A stretch of DNA of 64,000 nt, taken from contig NZ_BDBF01000033.1 in NCBI RefSeq assembly GCF_001612845.1, forward strand, positions 1 through 64,000, in the 5' to 3' direction. How positions within the stretch are numbered: the first letter of the stretch is position 1; every line of letters starts with the position of its first letter. The position numbers and the translations under genes were made by a program. The stretch is from Nocardia elegans NBRC 108235. GTDB taxonomy: Bacteria > Actinomycetota > Actinomycetes > Mycobacteriales > Mycobacteriaceae. Below are positions 26,230 to 35,512 of the stretch, one piece after another. The notes beneath the pieces were generated by a model. The model was not told where the DNA came from, ran no database searches, and saw only the letters and a list, made by a program, of their open reading frames with translations.

Positions 26230-27897
26230 ATGGCCTACGTGATCACGCAGCGTTGTTGCAACGACGCCAGCTGCGTTCCCGAGTGCCCGGTCGATTGCAT
26301 TCGTCCCACTCCGGAGCAACCCGAGTTCGCGACGACCGAGCAGCTGTACATCGACCCCGACACCTGTATCGACTGTGGTGCGTGTGTGGATGCCTGCCCG
26401 GTGGAGGCCATCTTCTCCGAGGACGATCTGACGGCGTCGCTGGCTCGTTTCCGCGATATCAACGCCGCCTACTTCCAGCGCCACCCGCTGGAGTCGAATT
26501 TCGACCCGCTGGTGACCCCGGCGCGCCCGCCCAAGGAACTGGGCACGCTGCGGGTGGCGATCGTGGGCGCCGGGCCGGCGGCCTGCTATGCCGCCGACGA
26601 GCTGCTGCGCCGCGCCGATGTCGAGGTCGAGATGTTCGACCGGCTGCCCACCCCGTGGGGTCTGGTGCGCGCCGGTGTGGCCCCGGATCATCCGGGGACC
26701 AAGTCGGTGTCTGCCATGTTCGAGAGCGCGTTCCGGCGTGACACCCTGCAGTACCGGCTCAATGTCGAGGTGGGCAAACACATCTCGCACGAGGAACTGC
26801 AGGCCCATCACCACGCGGTGATCTACGCCGTCGGCGCCTCCACCGACCGCCGCCTGGACGTGCCCGGTGAGGATCTGCCCGGCAGCCATTCGGCGACCGA
26901 GTTCGTGGCCTGGTACAACGGGCACCCCGACTACGCCGAGCGCAGCTTCGATCTGTCCGGTGAGCGTGTGGTGATCGTCGGTAACGGCAACGTCGCCCTC
27001 GACGTCGCACGCGTGCTGACGCTGTCGCCGGAGGAGCTGGCCAAGACCGATATCGCCGACCACGCCCTGGACGCGCTGCGCTCGAGCAATATCCGTGAGG
27101 TCGTGGTCCTGGGCCGGCGTGGCCCGCTGCAGGCCGCCTACACCTCGGCGGAGTTCCTTGCGCTGGGACATCTGAAGGGCGTCGATGTGATCATCGACCC
27201 CGCCGAGCTGGAGCTGGATCCGGCCAGCCAGGCGTTGCTCGACGATCCCGAGATCGAGCCCTCGCTGCGCCTGAAGTACGAACTGGCGCAGGAGTACGCG
27301 GCGAAGGCCCCGAACCCGGACAACAAGCGCATCGTGTTCCGCTACCTGGCCTCACCGACCGAGATCCGCGGCGAGGGGCACGTCGAGGAGCTCGAGTTCG
27401 TGCACAACGAACTCGTCAGCGAGGACGGCCGCGTCGTGGCGCGGGCGTCGGATCGCACCGAGACGCTGCCGGCGTCGATGGTGTTGCGGTCCATCGGCTA
27501 TCGCGGCGTTCCGATCGCGGATCTGCCGTTCGACGAGCGCGCCGGGATCGTGCCCAACGAGCACGGCCGCGTCGTCGCCGACGGCGCGCACGTCACCGGC
27601 GTCTACGTCTCGGGCTGGATCAAGCGCGGTCCGCGCGGCGTGATCGGTTCCAATCGCGTGGATGCCACCGAAACCGTGGAACAGCTGCTCGAGGATTTCA
27701 CCTCCGGCAAACTGGCTGCCCCGCAAGGTGATCGGGCCGCGCTCGAAGCCCTGCTCGCGCAGCGCCAGCCCGACGCCGTCGGCCGGGAGGGCTGGAAGGC
27801 CATCGACGCGGCCGAGAAGAGTGCCGGCAAGTCCGGCGGCCGGCCGCGGGTCAAGTTCACCACCATCGAAGATCTGCTCAAAGCCGCGCGCGGCTGA
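26230..27897 (+). CDS. fprB: Ferredoxin/ferredoxin-NADP reductase fusion, FprB-like
   Basis: This 555-aa protein starts with a ferredoxin domain: cysteines at 9, 10, 15, 19 and 23, and a CxxCxxCxxxC set at 46, 49, 52 and 56. It continues as an FAD/NADPH reductase of the adrenodoxin-reductase type: VAIVGAGPAACYAADELL near residue 110 for FAD, and VVIVGNGNVALDVARVL for NADPH. The domain order matches M. tuberculosis FprB (Rv0886). It should pass electrons from NADPH to ferredoxins or cytochromes P450. The gene is followed by a strong hairpin. Confidence 0.95.
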   Translation: MAYVITQRCCNDASCVPECPVDCIRPTPEQPEFATTEQLYIDPDTCIDCGACVDACPVEAIFSEDDLTASLARFRDINAAYFQRHPLESNFDPLVTPARPPKELGTLRVAIVGAGPAACYAADELLRRADVEVEMFDRLPTPWGLVRAGVAPDHPGTKSVSAMFESAFRRDTLQYRLNVEVGKHISHEELQAHHHAVIYAVGASTDRRLDVPGEDLPGSHSATEFVAWYNGHPDYAERSFDLSGERVVIVGNGNVALDVARVLTLSPEELAKTDIADHALDALRSSNIREVVVLGRRGPLQAAYTSAEFLALGHLKGVDVIIDPAELELDPASQALLDDPEIEPSLRLKYELAQEYAAKAPNPDNKRIVFRYLASPTEIRGEGHVEELEFVHNELVSEDGRVVARASDRTETLPASMVLRSIGYRGVPIADLPFDERAGIVPNEHGRVVADGAHVTGVYVSGWIKRGPRGVIGSNRVDATETVEQLLEDFTSGKLAAPQGDRAALEALLAQRQPDAVGREGWKAIDAAEKSAGKSGGRPRVKFTTIEDLLKAARG

Positions 27898-27908
27898 ACA
27901 CCGGTGCT

Positions 27909-27938
27909 TCCGGACCCTCCCCGCGGGGAGGGTCCGGA
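27909..27938. terminator. Bidirectional terminator, 30-bp perfect palindrome
   Basis: Bases 27909-27938 equal their own reverse complement (arms TCCGGACCCTCCCCG / CGGGGAGGGTCCGGA). The palindrome lies 12 bp after the fprB stop and 40 bp from the stop of the converging thioesterase gene, so it can end both transcripts. Confidence 0.85.
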
Positions 27939-27978
27939 CCTCGGCGGGGCTCCTTCGCGAACTCTCCGCTATCCACAC

Positions 27979-28752
27979 TCAGGTCGGTAACGCGCCGATC
28001 CGCACGGTGGTGGTGATGGTGCCACCGACCATGAACCACAGCCGCAGCACCGGCTGGCCGTTGCGGTCACCGGGCTCGTAGCGGCTGCGCACGCTGATGT
28101 GCTGACGGGCCAGCACCGGCGCCACATATTCGATCACCGCGCGATGCGGCCCGGCCACCAGCTTCGGATAGTCCACCAGGAAATGCTCGACCGCCTGCCA
28201 GTACATGGCGTTGTTGACGTGGTTGAACTGGTCGATATCGGTCGCGCGCACCGGGAACGTCAGATCGGTGTCCGACTCCGGCGGCACCGCATCGGTCAGC
28301 CACGGCCGCCAGCGCAGCCGATGTTCGTCGGTGGTCCGGGCCAGATGCGCCAATCCCTGGTCGCTGATCCGGGTCGGCATATTCGTCGACTCGTTGATAT
28401 TGATCCAGAAGCCCTCGGTCTCGATCAGGCCGCCGCTGTCGCTGGTGATCCGCACCCGCATATTCGTCCACCGGGTCGACATCGCCGAACACCAGCGCCG
28501 CAACTGCACCCGATCCGGCCAGACGATCGGACGCACCACGTCGATGACGGTGCGGCGTACGATCCACGCCGGGTCGGTGCGGTGGAAGAACGTGCTGTGC
28601 AACTCTTCCCACGCGATGTCTTGCAAATATCGAGCCACGGCGTCGAGCCGCAGCCGGCTGTAGGGATCTACATCGCCAGCCCGGATGGGCCACGCCGAGG
28701 CGAAGCCCATGCCCTCCTGGGGAAGCGGGGCGAGTGGCTGATCGAGTGACAC
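27979..28752 (-). CDS. Acyl-ACP thioesterase-like protein
   Basis: This 257-aa double-hotdog protein resembles the bacterial acyl-ACP thioesterases: PIRAGDVDPYSRLRLDAVARYLQDIAWEEL in the N-half and VRATDIDQFNHVNNAMYWQAVEHFL in the C-half (the N-H-V-N-N segment is the catalytic helix). It would release fatty acids from ACP or CoA carriers. The start is GTG 28752 with AGGAG at good spacing; the frame is open to 28791. Confidence 0.88.
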   Translation of the reverse strand: MSLDQPLAPLPQEGMGFASAWPIRAGDVDPYSRLRLDAVARYLQDIAWEELHSTFFHRTDPAWIVRRTVIDVVRPIVWPDRVQLRRWCSAMSTRWTNMRVRITSDSGGLIETEGFWININESTNMPTRISDQGLAHLARTTDEHRLRWRPWLTDAVPPESDTDLTFPVRATDIDQFNHVNNAMYWQAVEHFLVDYPKLVAGPHRAVIEYVAPVLARQHISVRSRYEPGDRNGQPVLRLWFMVGGTITTTVRIGALPT

Positions 28753-28910
28753 TGGTGCTCCTCGCGCTGCACGGTGTGCCGCGTACTTCATGCGGTGCTT
28801 CTTGTGACATGACTTTACGGGGCGCAGGTCACACTGTTACGCCGAGATGGCTCTACTCACACGTAGCAAATGTCCAGTTGTGTCGCGGCCACCGGCGTTC
28901 CGGCCGCCGA

Positions 28911-30134
28911 TCAGTAGCCGACGTAGCCACCACCACCGGAGACCGCGGAAACGCCCGGCACGTTGTCGAGCGAACCGTAGCGGTCGATCGAGTAGCGCGT
29001 GGCGGCCACGATGTTGTCGACCGGATTCCAGATGTCGGTGTGGCCCGGGGCGGCGTGGGCGTTGAAGGTGCTGTCGATGCACTGCATCAGACCCTTCGAT
29101 GGATGACCGGCCGCCGCATTGCTGTCCCAGTTGTTGATCGCGTTGGGATCGCCGCCGGATTCGTGCTCGATGATGAGCGCGATGGCGTTCTCGTCGATTG
29201 ATTCCGGGGGATAACCCATCTCGATCAGGATCTGCTTGGCCTGGGCGATCCACTGCTGCACATCACCGGAGGGATGTGCGGTCGGCGGCGGGCCGCTGGT
29301 CGGGCCGTTGTAGCTGCCGCCGCCGTAGCTGCCGCCGCTGTAGGAGCTGGTGCCGCCGCCGCTGTAGGAGCTGGTGCCGCCGCCGTGGTGGGAGTTGCCC
29401 ATCAGGCTGGAGGACGCCGGGTTGCCCGAATGGCGCGCGACCGGTGTGGCGGTCGGGGCGGCGGGCGGCGCCGCAGCGGCGGGTGCGGTGGGAGCGGGTG
29501 GCGCCGGAGGTGCGGCGCCCGCGCCGGTGACCGGGTCGCCGAGTCCTGCGAACGCGGCATCGACCGGGGCCTTGGCGCCGTTGAGGGCGGTAATTGCCGA
29601 ATCCGCCACTGTCTGCGCATTTTTCAGGGCGTTGACGATCGCCCACTCGTGCGTGGCGGCGTCGGTCTTGATCTCGGTGGTCTTCGCCGTGTACTCGATG
29701 TCGTTGAGTTTGTCGCGGTGCTGGTCGAGCCAGTCGAGCCGCTTCTGCGGGTTCACCGTGCCGTCGGGATTGACTTCGAATGCGGGCATGAGGCTGGGGG
29801 CGGGCACGAAGGTCGCCTGGTCGCGCATCTGGAGCACGGCGATCTTGGCGTTCTTCAGGTTCTCCACCTGTTGGTTCAGCGCCGTCTGCAAGCCCAGGAT
29901 CGCCTGGCTCACGGTCGAGGCGCGGCCTTTCTCCACCTGCATCCGGCCGTCCGCGGCCTGCGCGGCGCCGCCGCCCCATTTCTGGTCCTGACCCAGTTTC
30001 TGCGTGCTGTTCACGGCGGTGATGACGGCCTGATCGAGGTCACCGGATAGTTTGCCGACGGCGGTCGCGGCAGTATTCAGTTTGTCAGGGTCCCACTTTT
30101 CGACATCGCCGATGGTCAATGCCGCGCCGCTCAT
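28911..30134 (-). CDS. Transglycosylase (SLT-type) with WXG100-like N-terminal region
   Basis: This 407-aa protein starts with a helical ~190-residue region resembling ESX-associated proteins (GDVEKWDPDKLNTAATAVGKL, WGGGAAQAADGRM). A Pro/Ala then Gly/Ser/Tyr-rich linker follows, with tandem GGGTSSYS repeats. The C-terminus is a lysozyme-like transglycosylase domain (IIEHESGGDPNAINNWD) with the ESGG glutamate at 325 as likely catalytic residue. There is no Sec signal, which fits type VII export. Its start overlaps the stop of the EspC-like gene by four bases, so the two are made together. Confidence 0.85.
   Translation of the reverse strand: MSGAALTIGDVEKWDPDKLNTAATAVGKLSGDLDQAVITAVNSTQKLGQDQKWGGGAAQAADGRMQVEKGRASTVSQAILGLQTALNQQVENLKNAKIAVLQMRDQATFVPAPSLMPAFEVNPDGTVNPQKRLDWLDQHRDKLNDIEYTAKTTEIKTDAATHEWAIVNALKNAQTVADSAITALNGAKAPVDAAFAGLGDPVTGAGAAPPAPPAPTAPAAAAPPAAPTATPVARHSGNPASSSLMGNSHHGGGTSSYSGGGTSSYSGGSYGGGSYNGPTSGPPPTAHPSGDVQQWIAQAKQILIEMGYPPESIDENAIALIIEHESGGDPNAINNWDSNAAAGHPSKGLMQCIDSTFNAHAAPGHTDIWNPVDNIVAATRYSIDRYGSLDNVPGVSAVSGGGGYVGY
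29337..29384 (-). repeat. Two tandem 24-bp repeats in the transglycosylase linker
   Basis: Two identical 24-bp units (29337-29360 and 29361-29384) encode consecutive copies of GGGTSSYS in the linker of the transglycosylase gene. Copy number may vary between strains. Further GSYGGG-type imperfect units follow on the protein. Confidence 0.85.
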
Positions 30135-30451
30135 GCGCGGATGCCGATCTTGTTCAGATCGTCGCGCAGCTGCTGGTCGGTATCGATGATGACCTTGCCG
30201 GCCTGTTCGACGGTGTCGGCGATATGCGTTACGCGCGAACCGATTCGCTTCAACGCGTTCTCTACCGAATCCTTGGCGCCGGTGCAGGCCGCGTCCCAGC
30301 CGGTGCCCGGGAGTGCGGCGGCCGCGTCGGCCAGTCCGGAGTCGAGTTTGCCGATGGCGTCGGACTCGTCGCGCAGGGTCTTCGCGAAACTTTGCAGGGC
30401 CGCGGGATCGATCTTCATCGCGTTCGCGGGTGGATCGTTGGGACCGGCCAT
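30131..30451 (-). CDS. EspC-like type VII secretion target (DUF2580 family)
   Basis: This 106-aa helical protein fits the EspC/DUF2580 family: MKIDPAALQSFAKTLRDE, a GTGWDAACTGA turn with Trp52, then a second long helix rich in DTVEQAGKVIIDTDQQLRDDL. The start is ATG 30451 with GAGGGGG. Such proteins are exported by ESX systems, usually with a partner. Its ATGA overlap with the transglycosylase gene suggests that they are a secreted pair. Confidence 0.82.
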   Translation of the reverse strand: MAGPNDPPANAMKIDPAALQSFAKTLRDESDAIGKLDSGLADAAAALPGTGWDAACTGAKDSVENALKRIGSRVTHIADTVEQAGKVIIDTDQQLRDDLNKIGIRA

Positions 30452-30574
30452 GAGAAATCCCCCTCTTCGCTCAGTTCAGCGGGCCCAAGCGTAGCAAATC
30501 GGGGACCTGTGGACAGGGCTGCGCGAAGACCGGTTAACTTGTTGGAAAGCAGCCGCGGACAGAGAGGTCGTTTC

Positions 30575-31549
30575 ATGCGCGCAGCCCAGGTGAGCAAGCT
30601 CGAGGGGCCCGAATCCATCGAGGTCGTGGACATCCCCGAACCGGCGGAATTCCCCGGTGGCGTGGTGATCGACGTCCATGCCGCGGGGGTGGCGTTCCCG
30701 GATGTGCTGATGACCCGGGGGCTCTACCAGATGAAACCCGAACTGCCGTTCGTGGTCGGCGGCGAGGTGGCCGGGATCGTGCGCTCGGCGCCCGAGGATG
30801 CGCGCGTGAAGGCGGGCGACCGGGTGGTGGCGCTGACCATGCTGGGTAACGCGGTCGCAGAAACCGCGGTGACCGCCAAGGAGATGGTGTTCCGGCTGCC
30901 GGACAACATTTCCCTCGAAGCGGGTGCGGGAATTCTGTTCAACGATCTGACCGTGCACTTCTGCCTGCGCAACCGGGGCCGGCTGGCCGAGGGCGAGACC
31001 GTGCTCGTGCACGGCGCCGCCGGCGGCATCGGCACCTCCACCCTGCGCATGGCGAAGGCGCTGGGCGCGGGCCGGGTGATCGCCGTGGTGAGTACCGAGG
31101 AGAAGGCCGAGGTCGCGCGGGCCAACGGCGCCTCCGATGTGGTACTCACCGACGGCTGGCTGGCCGCGGTGAAGGAATTGACCGGCGGACGCGGCGTCGA
31201 CATCGTGCTGGATCCGGTCGGCGGCGACCGGTTCACCGACAGCATTCGCTCGCTGGCTCCGGCCGGCCGGTTGCTCGTGGTCGGCTTCACCGCGGGCGAG
31301 ATTCCCACCGTGAAGGTGAATCGCCTGCTGCTCAAAAACGTCGAGGTGGTCGGCGCCGCCTGGGGCGAATGGGTGATGACCCACCCGGGGTATCTGCAGG
31401 AGCAGTGGGACGAGGTGGCGCCGCTGCTGGAATCGGGCAAGATCGCGGCGCCGCAGCCCGTGCTGTACCCGCTGACGGAGACGGCGGCCGCGGTGGCCGC
31501 GCTCGACAACCGTTCGGCGAAGGGCAAAGTCGTCGTCACCGTCCGCTGA
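30575..31549 (+). CDS. NADPH:quinone oxidoreductase (MDR superfamily)
   Basis: This 324-aa zinc-free MDR enzyme has a GroES-like N-domain (VDIPEPAEFPGGVVIDVHAAGVAFPDVLMTRGLYQ, PFVVGGEVAGIV) and the NADPH-binding motif VHGAAGGIGTSTLRMAKALGA. Such enzymes reduce quinones or enoyl compounds. ATG 30575 has GAGAGG upstream. The frame is open to 30119, but the upstream part is opposite the EspC-like gene. Confidence 0.9.
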   Translation: MRAAQVSKLEGPESIEVVDIPEPAEFPGGVVIDVHAAGVAFPDVLMTRGLYQMKPELPFVVGGEVAGIVRSAPEDARVKAGDRVVALTMLGNAVAETAVTAKEMVFRLPDNISLEAGAGILFNDLTVHFCLRNRGRLAEGETVLVHGAAGGIGTSTLRMAKALGAGRVIAVVSTEEKAEVARANGASDVVLTDGWLAAVKELTGGRGVDIVLDPVGGDRFTDSIRSLAPAGRLLVVGFTAGEIPTVKVNRLLLKNVEVVGAAWGEWVMTHPGYLQEQWDEVAPLLESGKIAAPQPVLYPLTETAAAVAALDNRSAKGKVVVTVR

Positions 31550-31607
31550 GCGGGTCTTCGTTCGGTACACGCCGGATGTCGGTGCCGGGCCGTAGGGTGT
31601 GCGCATC

Positions 31608-32726
31608 ATGGAACTGTCCGACCGGATTCTGAATCGCACCCTGCTGGCCCGGCAGCACCTGCTCCAGCGGTCCCCGGTGCCGGTCCCGCAGCTGTGTGAA
31701 CATCTGGTCGGGCTGCAGGCCCAGGATGTGACGCCGCCCTACGTCGGATTGTGGAGCCGGATCAGCGACTTCGATCCGGCGACGGTCTCGGCCGGCCTCG
31801 AGAACCGCTCGCTGGTGCGAATCACCTTGATGCGCGCCACGATTCACCTGGTGACGGCGGCCGATGCGGTGCGCATCGCGCCGCACATCCAGCCGGAGCT
31901 GGAGAAGATCCCGTTCCGCAAGGGCTTCTTCTACGGCGCGATGGTCGGGCTTGATCCGGAGGAGGTACGCACCCGGGGCGAGAAGGTGCTGGGAGCGGAG
32001 CCGATGTCGTCGGCGGATCTGCGGGCCCGTGCCGTCGAGAATTATCCCGACCGCGACCCCACGGCCGTGACCCAGACCTGGCTCTACCAGCTCCCGGTGC
32101 TGCAGACCCCGCCGCGCGGCCTGTGGCGGAACAACAGCCGGCCGGTGTGGTCGCGCATCGAACCGTGGCTGGACGTACCGCTCGATGACGCATATCCGGT
32201 GCAGGAGTTGGTCCTTCGCTATCTGCGTGCCTTCGGTCCCGCGTCCACGACGGATGTGCAGACCTGGTCGCGGCTGCTCGGAATCAGGGAAATACTGGCC
32301 GGGCTGGGCGAGCGCGTGCGCACCTACACCGACGAGCGCGGCCGCGTTCTCTACGACGCCGCCGACGCCGAACTCGCCGATCCCGATCTGCCCGCACCCG
32401 TCCGGCTGCTGGGGTGGTACGACAATGTGCTGCTGTCGCACCGGGATCGCAGCCGGATCATTCCCGGGAATGCCCCGCTGCCCCTGCAACATATGGCCGC
32501 CCAGGTGTGTCCGGTGCTCATCGACGGATTTCTGGCCGGCATCTACAAAATCTTCGCCGGCAAGTCGGCGGCGCGGTTGCGCATCGCACCGAACCGGGAA
32601 TGGTCGGCGCGGGAAGCGGCCGAGGTCGAAGCGGAGGCCCGGAATCTGCTGGGTTTTCTGGAACCGAGCCTGCGGCCGGAGGTCGAAATCCTCGCGCCCG
32701 GAGCGAATCTCAGAACCGGGAAGTAG
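31608..32726 (+). CDS. Winged-helix DNA-binding domain protein (HTH_42 / YcaQ-like)
   Basis: This 372-aa protein carries the family pattern of the YcaQ/AlkX group: LLQRSPVPVPQLCEHLVGLQAQDVTPPYVGLWSRI, LVRITLMRATIHLVTAADA, YLRAFGPASTTDVQTWSRLLG and LLGWYDNVLLSH. Relatives are DNA glycosylases that open interstrand cross-links, but some are uncharacterised; the glycosylase role is inferred. It starts at ATG 31608 (GTG 31599 possible), 58 bp after the quinone reductase gene. Confidence 0.85.
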   Translation: MELSDRILNRTLLARQHLLQRSPVPVPQLCEHLVGLQAQDVTPPYVGLWSRISDFDPATVSAGLENRSLVRITLMRATIHLVTAADAVRIAPHIQPELEKIPFRKGFFYGAMVGLDPEEVRTRGEKVLGAEPMSSADLRARAVENYPDRDPTAVTQTWLYQLPVLQTPPRGLWRNNSRPVWSRIEPWLDVPLDDAYPVQELVLRYLRAFGPASTTDVQTWSRLLGIREILAGLGERVRTYTDERGRVLYDAADAELADPDLPAPVRLLGWYDNVLLSHRDRSRIIPGNAPLPLQHMAAQVCPVLIDGFLAGIYKIFAGKSAARLRIAPNREWSAREAAEVEAEARNLLGFLEPSLRPEVEILAPGANLRTGK

Positions 32727-32734
32727 GCGCGCGC

Positions 32735-33256
32735 TCAGGGCGTCGAATTCCGGTATGCCGGAGCCTTGCTCCTCCCCGCCGGAGTGAGCGTGCGCAGCAG
32801 CGGCAGCGTGCGATGTGCGACCACCGTGGACAGCACGATCACGCTGTGCGAGCGCACCACCGCGGCGCTGCGGTCGATACTCAGCAGCACCGCCTGCAGG
32901 CCCGAATGCGAATCGGCGCCGATGCGGCACAGGACATCGCTGGAACCGGTGGTCGCGTAGGCCTCGAGCACGCCGGGGATGGCGTCCAGATCGGTGGTCA
33001 CCGCGTCCAGTGCGCCCTGCGCGATCTCCAGACTCACGAAAGCCTGCACGTCGAATCCGGCGGCGGTGACGTCGACCCGCGGATCGTAGGAGGCGATGAC
33101 CCCGGCCTCCTCCATGCGCGCGATGCGCGACTGGACGGTCGCCCGCGCCACCCGGGTGCGTCGCGACAGCTCGAGTACGCCCGCCTTCTGGTACTCGTGC
33201 ATGGCGGTGAGGATCGCCAGATCCAGTTCGTCCAGTTTGGCGGGGGTGCGCGTCAT
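32735..33256 (-). CDS. Lrp/AsnC-family regulator
   Basis: This 173-aa protein has an N-terminal AsnC helix-turn-helix (LDELDLAILTAMHEYQKAGVLELSRRTRVARATVQSRIARMEEAGVI) and a C-terminal RAM ligand domain (GFDVQAFVSLEI... VLEAYATTGSSDVLCRI). The start is ATG 33256 with AGGAG. It is divergent from the HPPD gene, the typical arrangement for an AsnC-type regulator of tyrosine catabolism. It is convergent with the winged-helix gene, 8 bp from its stop. Confidence 0.93.
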   Translation of the reverse strand: MTRTPAKLDELDLAILTAMHEYQKAGVLELSRRTRVARATVQSRIARMEEAGVIASYDPRVDVTAAGFDVQAFVSLEIAQGALDAVTTDLDAIPGVLEAYATTGSSDVLCRIGADSHSGLQAVLLSIDRSAAVVRSHSVIVLSTVVAHRTLPLLRTLTPAGRSKAPAYRNSTP

Positions 33257-33421
33257 CGTCGTCTCCTGTATTCGGTCCGGCGCCGCGCCACCGGACGAGG
33301 CCCGGGTGCAGCTATTCAAATTGTCCAGCACTCGGCGGCATATGGTGACCAATTACGCCAGGGTGTCTACCCGAAATCCTCGATATTGCCCAGCACCTCC
33401 GCTCGGAGATTATCTGGATGC

Positions 33422-34615
33422 ATGACGATCGAGGACATCTCCCGCGACACCCGGCCCGCGGTGGCGAGCGATGCGGAGCTGCGCCGGCTCGTCGGTCTGG
33501 TCGACCACGATCCCGGTGCGGATCCGTTTCCCGTCCTCGGATGGGACGCACTGGTGTGGGTGGTCGGCAACGCGACCCAGTTCACGCACTATCTGCAGGC
33601 CTTCGGGATGGCGCTGGAGGCCTATTCCGGACCCGAGACCGGCAACCGCGATCACAAGTCCTACGTCTTGCGCAGCGGCAGTGCGCGATTCGTGGTGTGC
33701 GGTGCGGTGGATCCGGCCAGTCCGCTGGTCGCCCACCACGACCGGCACGGTGACGGCATCGTCGATATCGCGCTCGAGGTGCCCGATGTGGACCGCTGCA
33801 TCGCCCACGCCCGGCGTCACGGCGCGCGGATCCTGGCCGAGCCGCGCGACGCGTCGGATGAATTCGGCACGGTCCGCACGGCTGCCCTGGCCACCTACGG
33901 CGAAACCCGCCACACCCTCGTCGACCGGTCGCGCTATCACGGTCCGTATCTGCCGGGATATATCGCGCGCCGTTCGAATTATCAGCCGCGGTCGCCGCAT
34001 CGGCTGTTCCAGGCCGTGGATCACGTCGTGGGCAATGTGGAACTCGGGCGGATGGACGAGTGGGTGCGGTTCTATCGGCGCGTCATGGGCTTCACCGATA
34101 TGGCCGAATTCGTCGGCGACGATATCGCCACCGAATACTCGGCCTTGATGAGCAAGGTCGTGGCCAATGGCAACCACCGGGTGAAGTTTCCGTTGAACGA
34201 ACCGGCGGCCGGGCGCAAACGCTCACAGATCGACGAGTATCTGGAGTTCTACGGCGGCCCGGGCGTCCAGCACATCGCGCTGGCCACCGGCGACATCCTG
34301 AGCACCGTCGACGCCCTGCGCCGGGAGGGCATCGAATTCCTCGACACCCCGGACGCCTATTACGACGATCCCGATCTGCGCGCCCGCATCGGCCACGTCC
34401 GCGTCCCCGTACGACAACTGCGATCGCGCGGCATCCTGGTCGACCGCGACGAGGACGGATACCTGCTCCAGATCTTCTGCAAGCCCCTCACCGACCGCCC
34501 CACCGTGTTCTTCGAATTGATCGAGCGGCACGGCTCGCTGGGCTTCGGAAAGGGCAACTTCAAGGCCCTGTTCCAGGCGATCGAGAGGGAACAGCACGCG
34601 CGCGGGAATCTGTGA
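33422..34615 (+). CDS. hppD: 4-hydroxyphenylpyruvate dioxygenase
   Basis: This 397-aa non-haem iron dioxygenase converts 4-hydroxyphenylpyruvate to homogentisate in tyrosine breakdown. The iron triad is visible as His201 (AVDHVVGN), His284 (GVQHIALAT) and Glu365 (VFFELIERHG), and the C-terminal GFGKGNFKALFQAIEREQ is diagnostic. The length is normal. The ribosome site is distant (GGAG at about -14), so the start could be slightly different, but the N-terminus fits the family. It is probably controlled by the divergent AsnC protein. Confidence 0.95.
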   Translation: MTIEDISRDTRPAVASDAELRRLVGLVDHDPGADPFPVLGWDALVWVVGNATQFTHYLQAFGMALEAYSGPETGNRDHKSYVLRSGSARFVVCGAVDPASPLVAHHDRHGDGIVDIALEVPDVDRCIAHARRHGARILAEPRDASDEFGTVRTAALATYGETRHTLVDRSRYHGPYLPGYIARRSNYQPRSPHRLFQAVDHVVGNVELGRMDEWVRFYRRVMGFTDMAEFVGDDIATEYSALMSKVVANGNHRVKFPLNEPAAGRKRSQIDEYLEFYGGPGVQHIALATGDILSTVDALRREGIEFLDTPDAYYDDPDLRARIGHVRVPVRQLRSRGILVDRDEDGYLLQIFCKPLTDRPTVFFELIERHGSLGFGKGNFKALFQAIEREQHARGNL

Positions 34616-34629
34616 CCGGGCGCGCGTCC

Positions 34630-35307
34630 TCACCCGGCGTCGGGCAGTGCGCGCAAACGCGCCTTGATGTCGAGGCGCCGTCGTGACCGCACGGTGTAGA
34701 GGGCCAGCGCGGCGATGATCGTCCACTGCACCGGGTTCATCAGCGCTACCGCTGCCGGCACCGGCAGGCAATAGATCACCAGGAGTCGCACCACCGCATC
34801 GACCGCGAGTCCGGCGCTCCACACCGCCGTGGCGATCGTGAACGCGCGGCGGACGACGGAGTCGTTGTGCCACAATGTGTCCCAGCGGACGGCGGAATCC
34901 GGCCCGAGCGCGTGCATGCGCTGCGAGATCGCGAACATCGCCGGCCGGCCCAGCAGGCAGCTGCCCGCCAGCAGCACACTGATCACGGCGGAGGTGATCG
35001 GGTCCTTGGCCAGCATCATTCGCTCGTCACCACCGAGTACGGCCAGCACGAGGCCCAATACGTTGAGCAGGAAGACGAACACGGCGATGCCGTCGGCCTT
35101 GCGGCGCGCCGCCGCGACAGCGAGCGCCCACCCGCCCGCGACGATTGTCGAACCCACCAGCGCTCGATAGCTGGTGAACCCGGCCGCGAGCAGCAGATAG
35201 TAGGTCGCGGGCGACAGGCCGATATCGGCCGCGAGTCCGAGCACCCGCCACAGCCGGCGTGGTTCGCTCCCGGTGTCGGCGGCGGTGAATGCGGCGGTGT
35301 CGGTCAT
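34630..35307 (-). CDS. Multi-pass membrane protein (VC0807-like)
   Basis: This 225-aa protein has about six hydrophobic helices (for example YYLLLAAGFTSYRALVGSTIV, IAVFVFLLNVLGLVLAVLGG, ITSAVISVLLAGSCLLG) and the RRLDIKARL basic end. The mid-sequence pattern PAMFAISQRMHALGPDSAVRWDTLW resembles the VC0807 family. The function is unknown. The start at 35307 has GGGGAG. It is divergent from the two-component kinase gene. Confidence 0.75.
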   Translation of the reverse strand: MTDTAAFTAADTGSEPRRLWRVLGLAADIGLSPATYYLLLAAGFTSYRALVGSTIVAGGWALAVAAARRKADGIAVFVFLLNVLGLVLAVLGGDERMMLAKDPITSAVISVLLAGSCLLGRPAMFAISQRMHALGPDSAVRWDTLWHNDSVVRRAFTIATAVWSAGLAVDAVVRLLVIYCLPVPAAVALMNPVQWTIIAALALYTVRSRRRLDIKARLRALPDAG

Positions 35308-35512
35308 CGGAATCTCCCCTGCGAGTACTGGCGCTATGTCGTTGACACGCTAGGGATTTCGCGCATGTGTGCGCCTCGGCCGGGAGATGGACCACGGGAT
35401 CTCCACCCACGGGTGGAGCCGGCGGGCCGAATCTCGGCCCGGCGGTCGTTCCGGCAACGAGTCGACCGCGCCTACCGTCGTGGTGCGGGCACGACATGCC
35501 ACCAGGAGGGTT

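Noticed and set aside
30533..30546. AAC-TT-GTT pattern before the quinone reductase, resembling a KstR site
   Set aside because: One of the fixed outer bases (T) is replaced by G and the arms are not symmetric. It is also unsupported by the gene's function.
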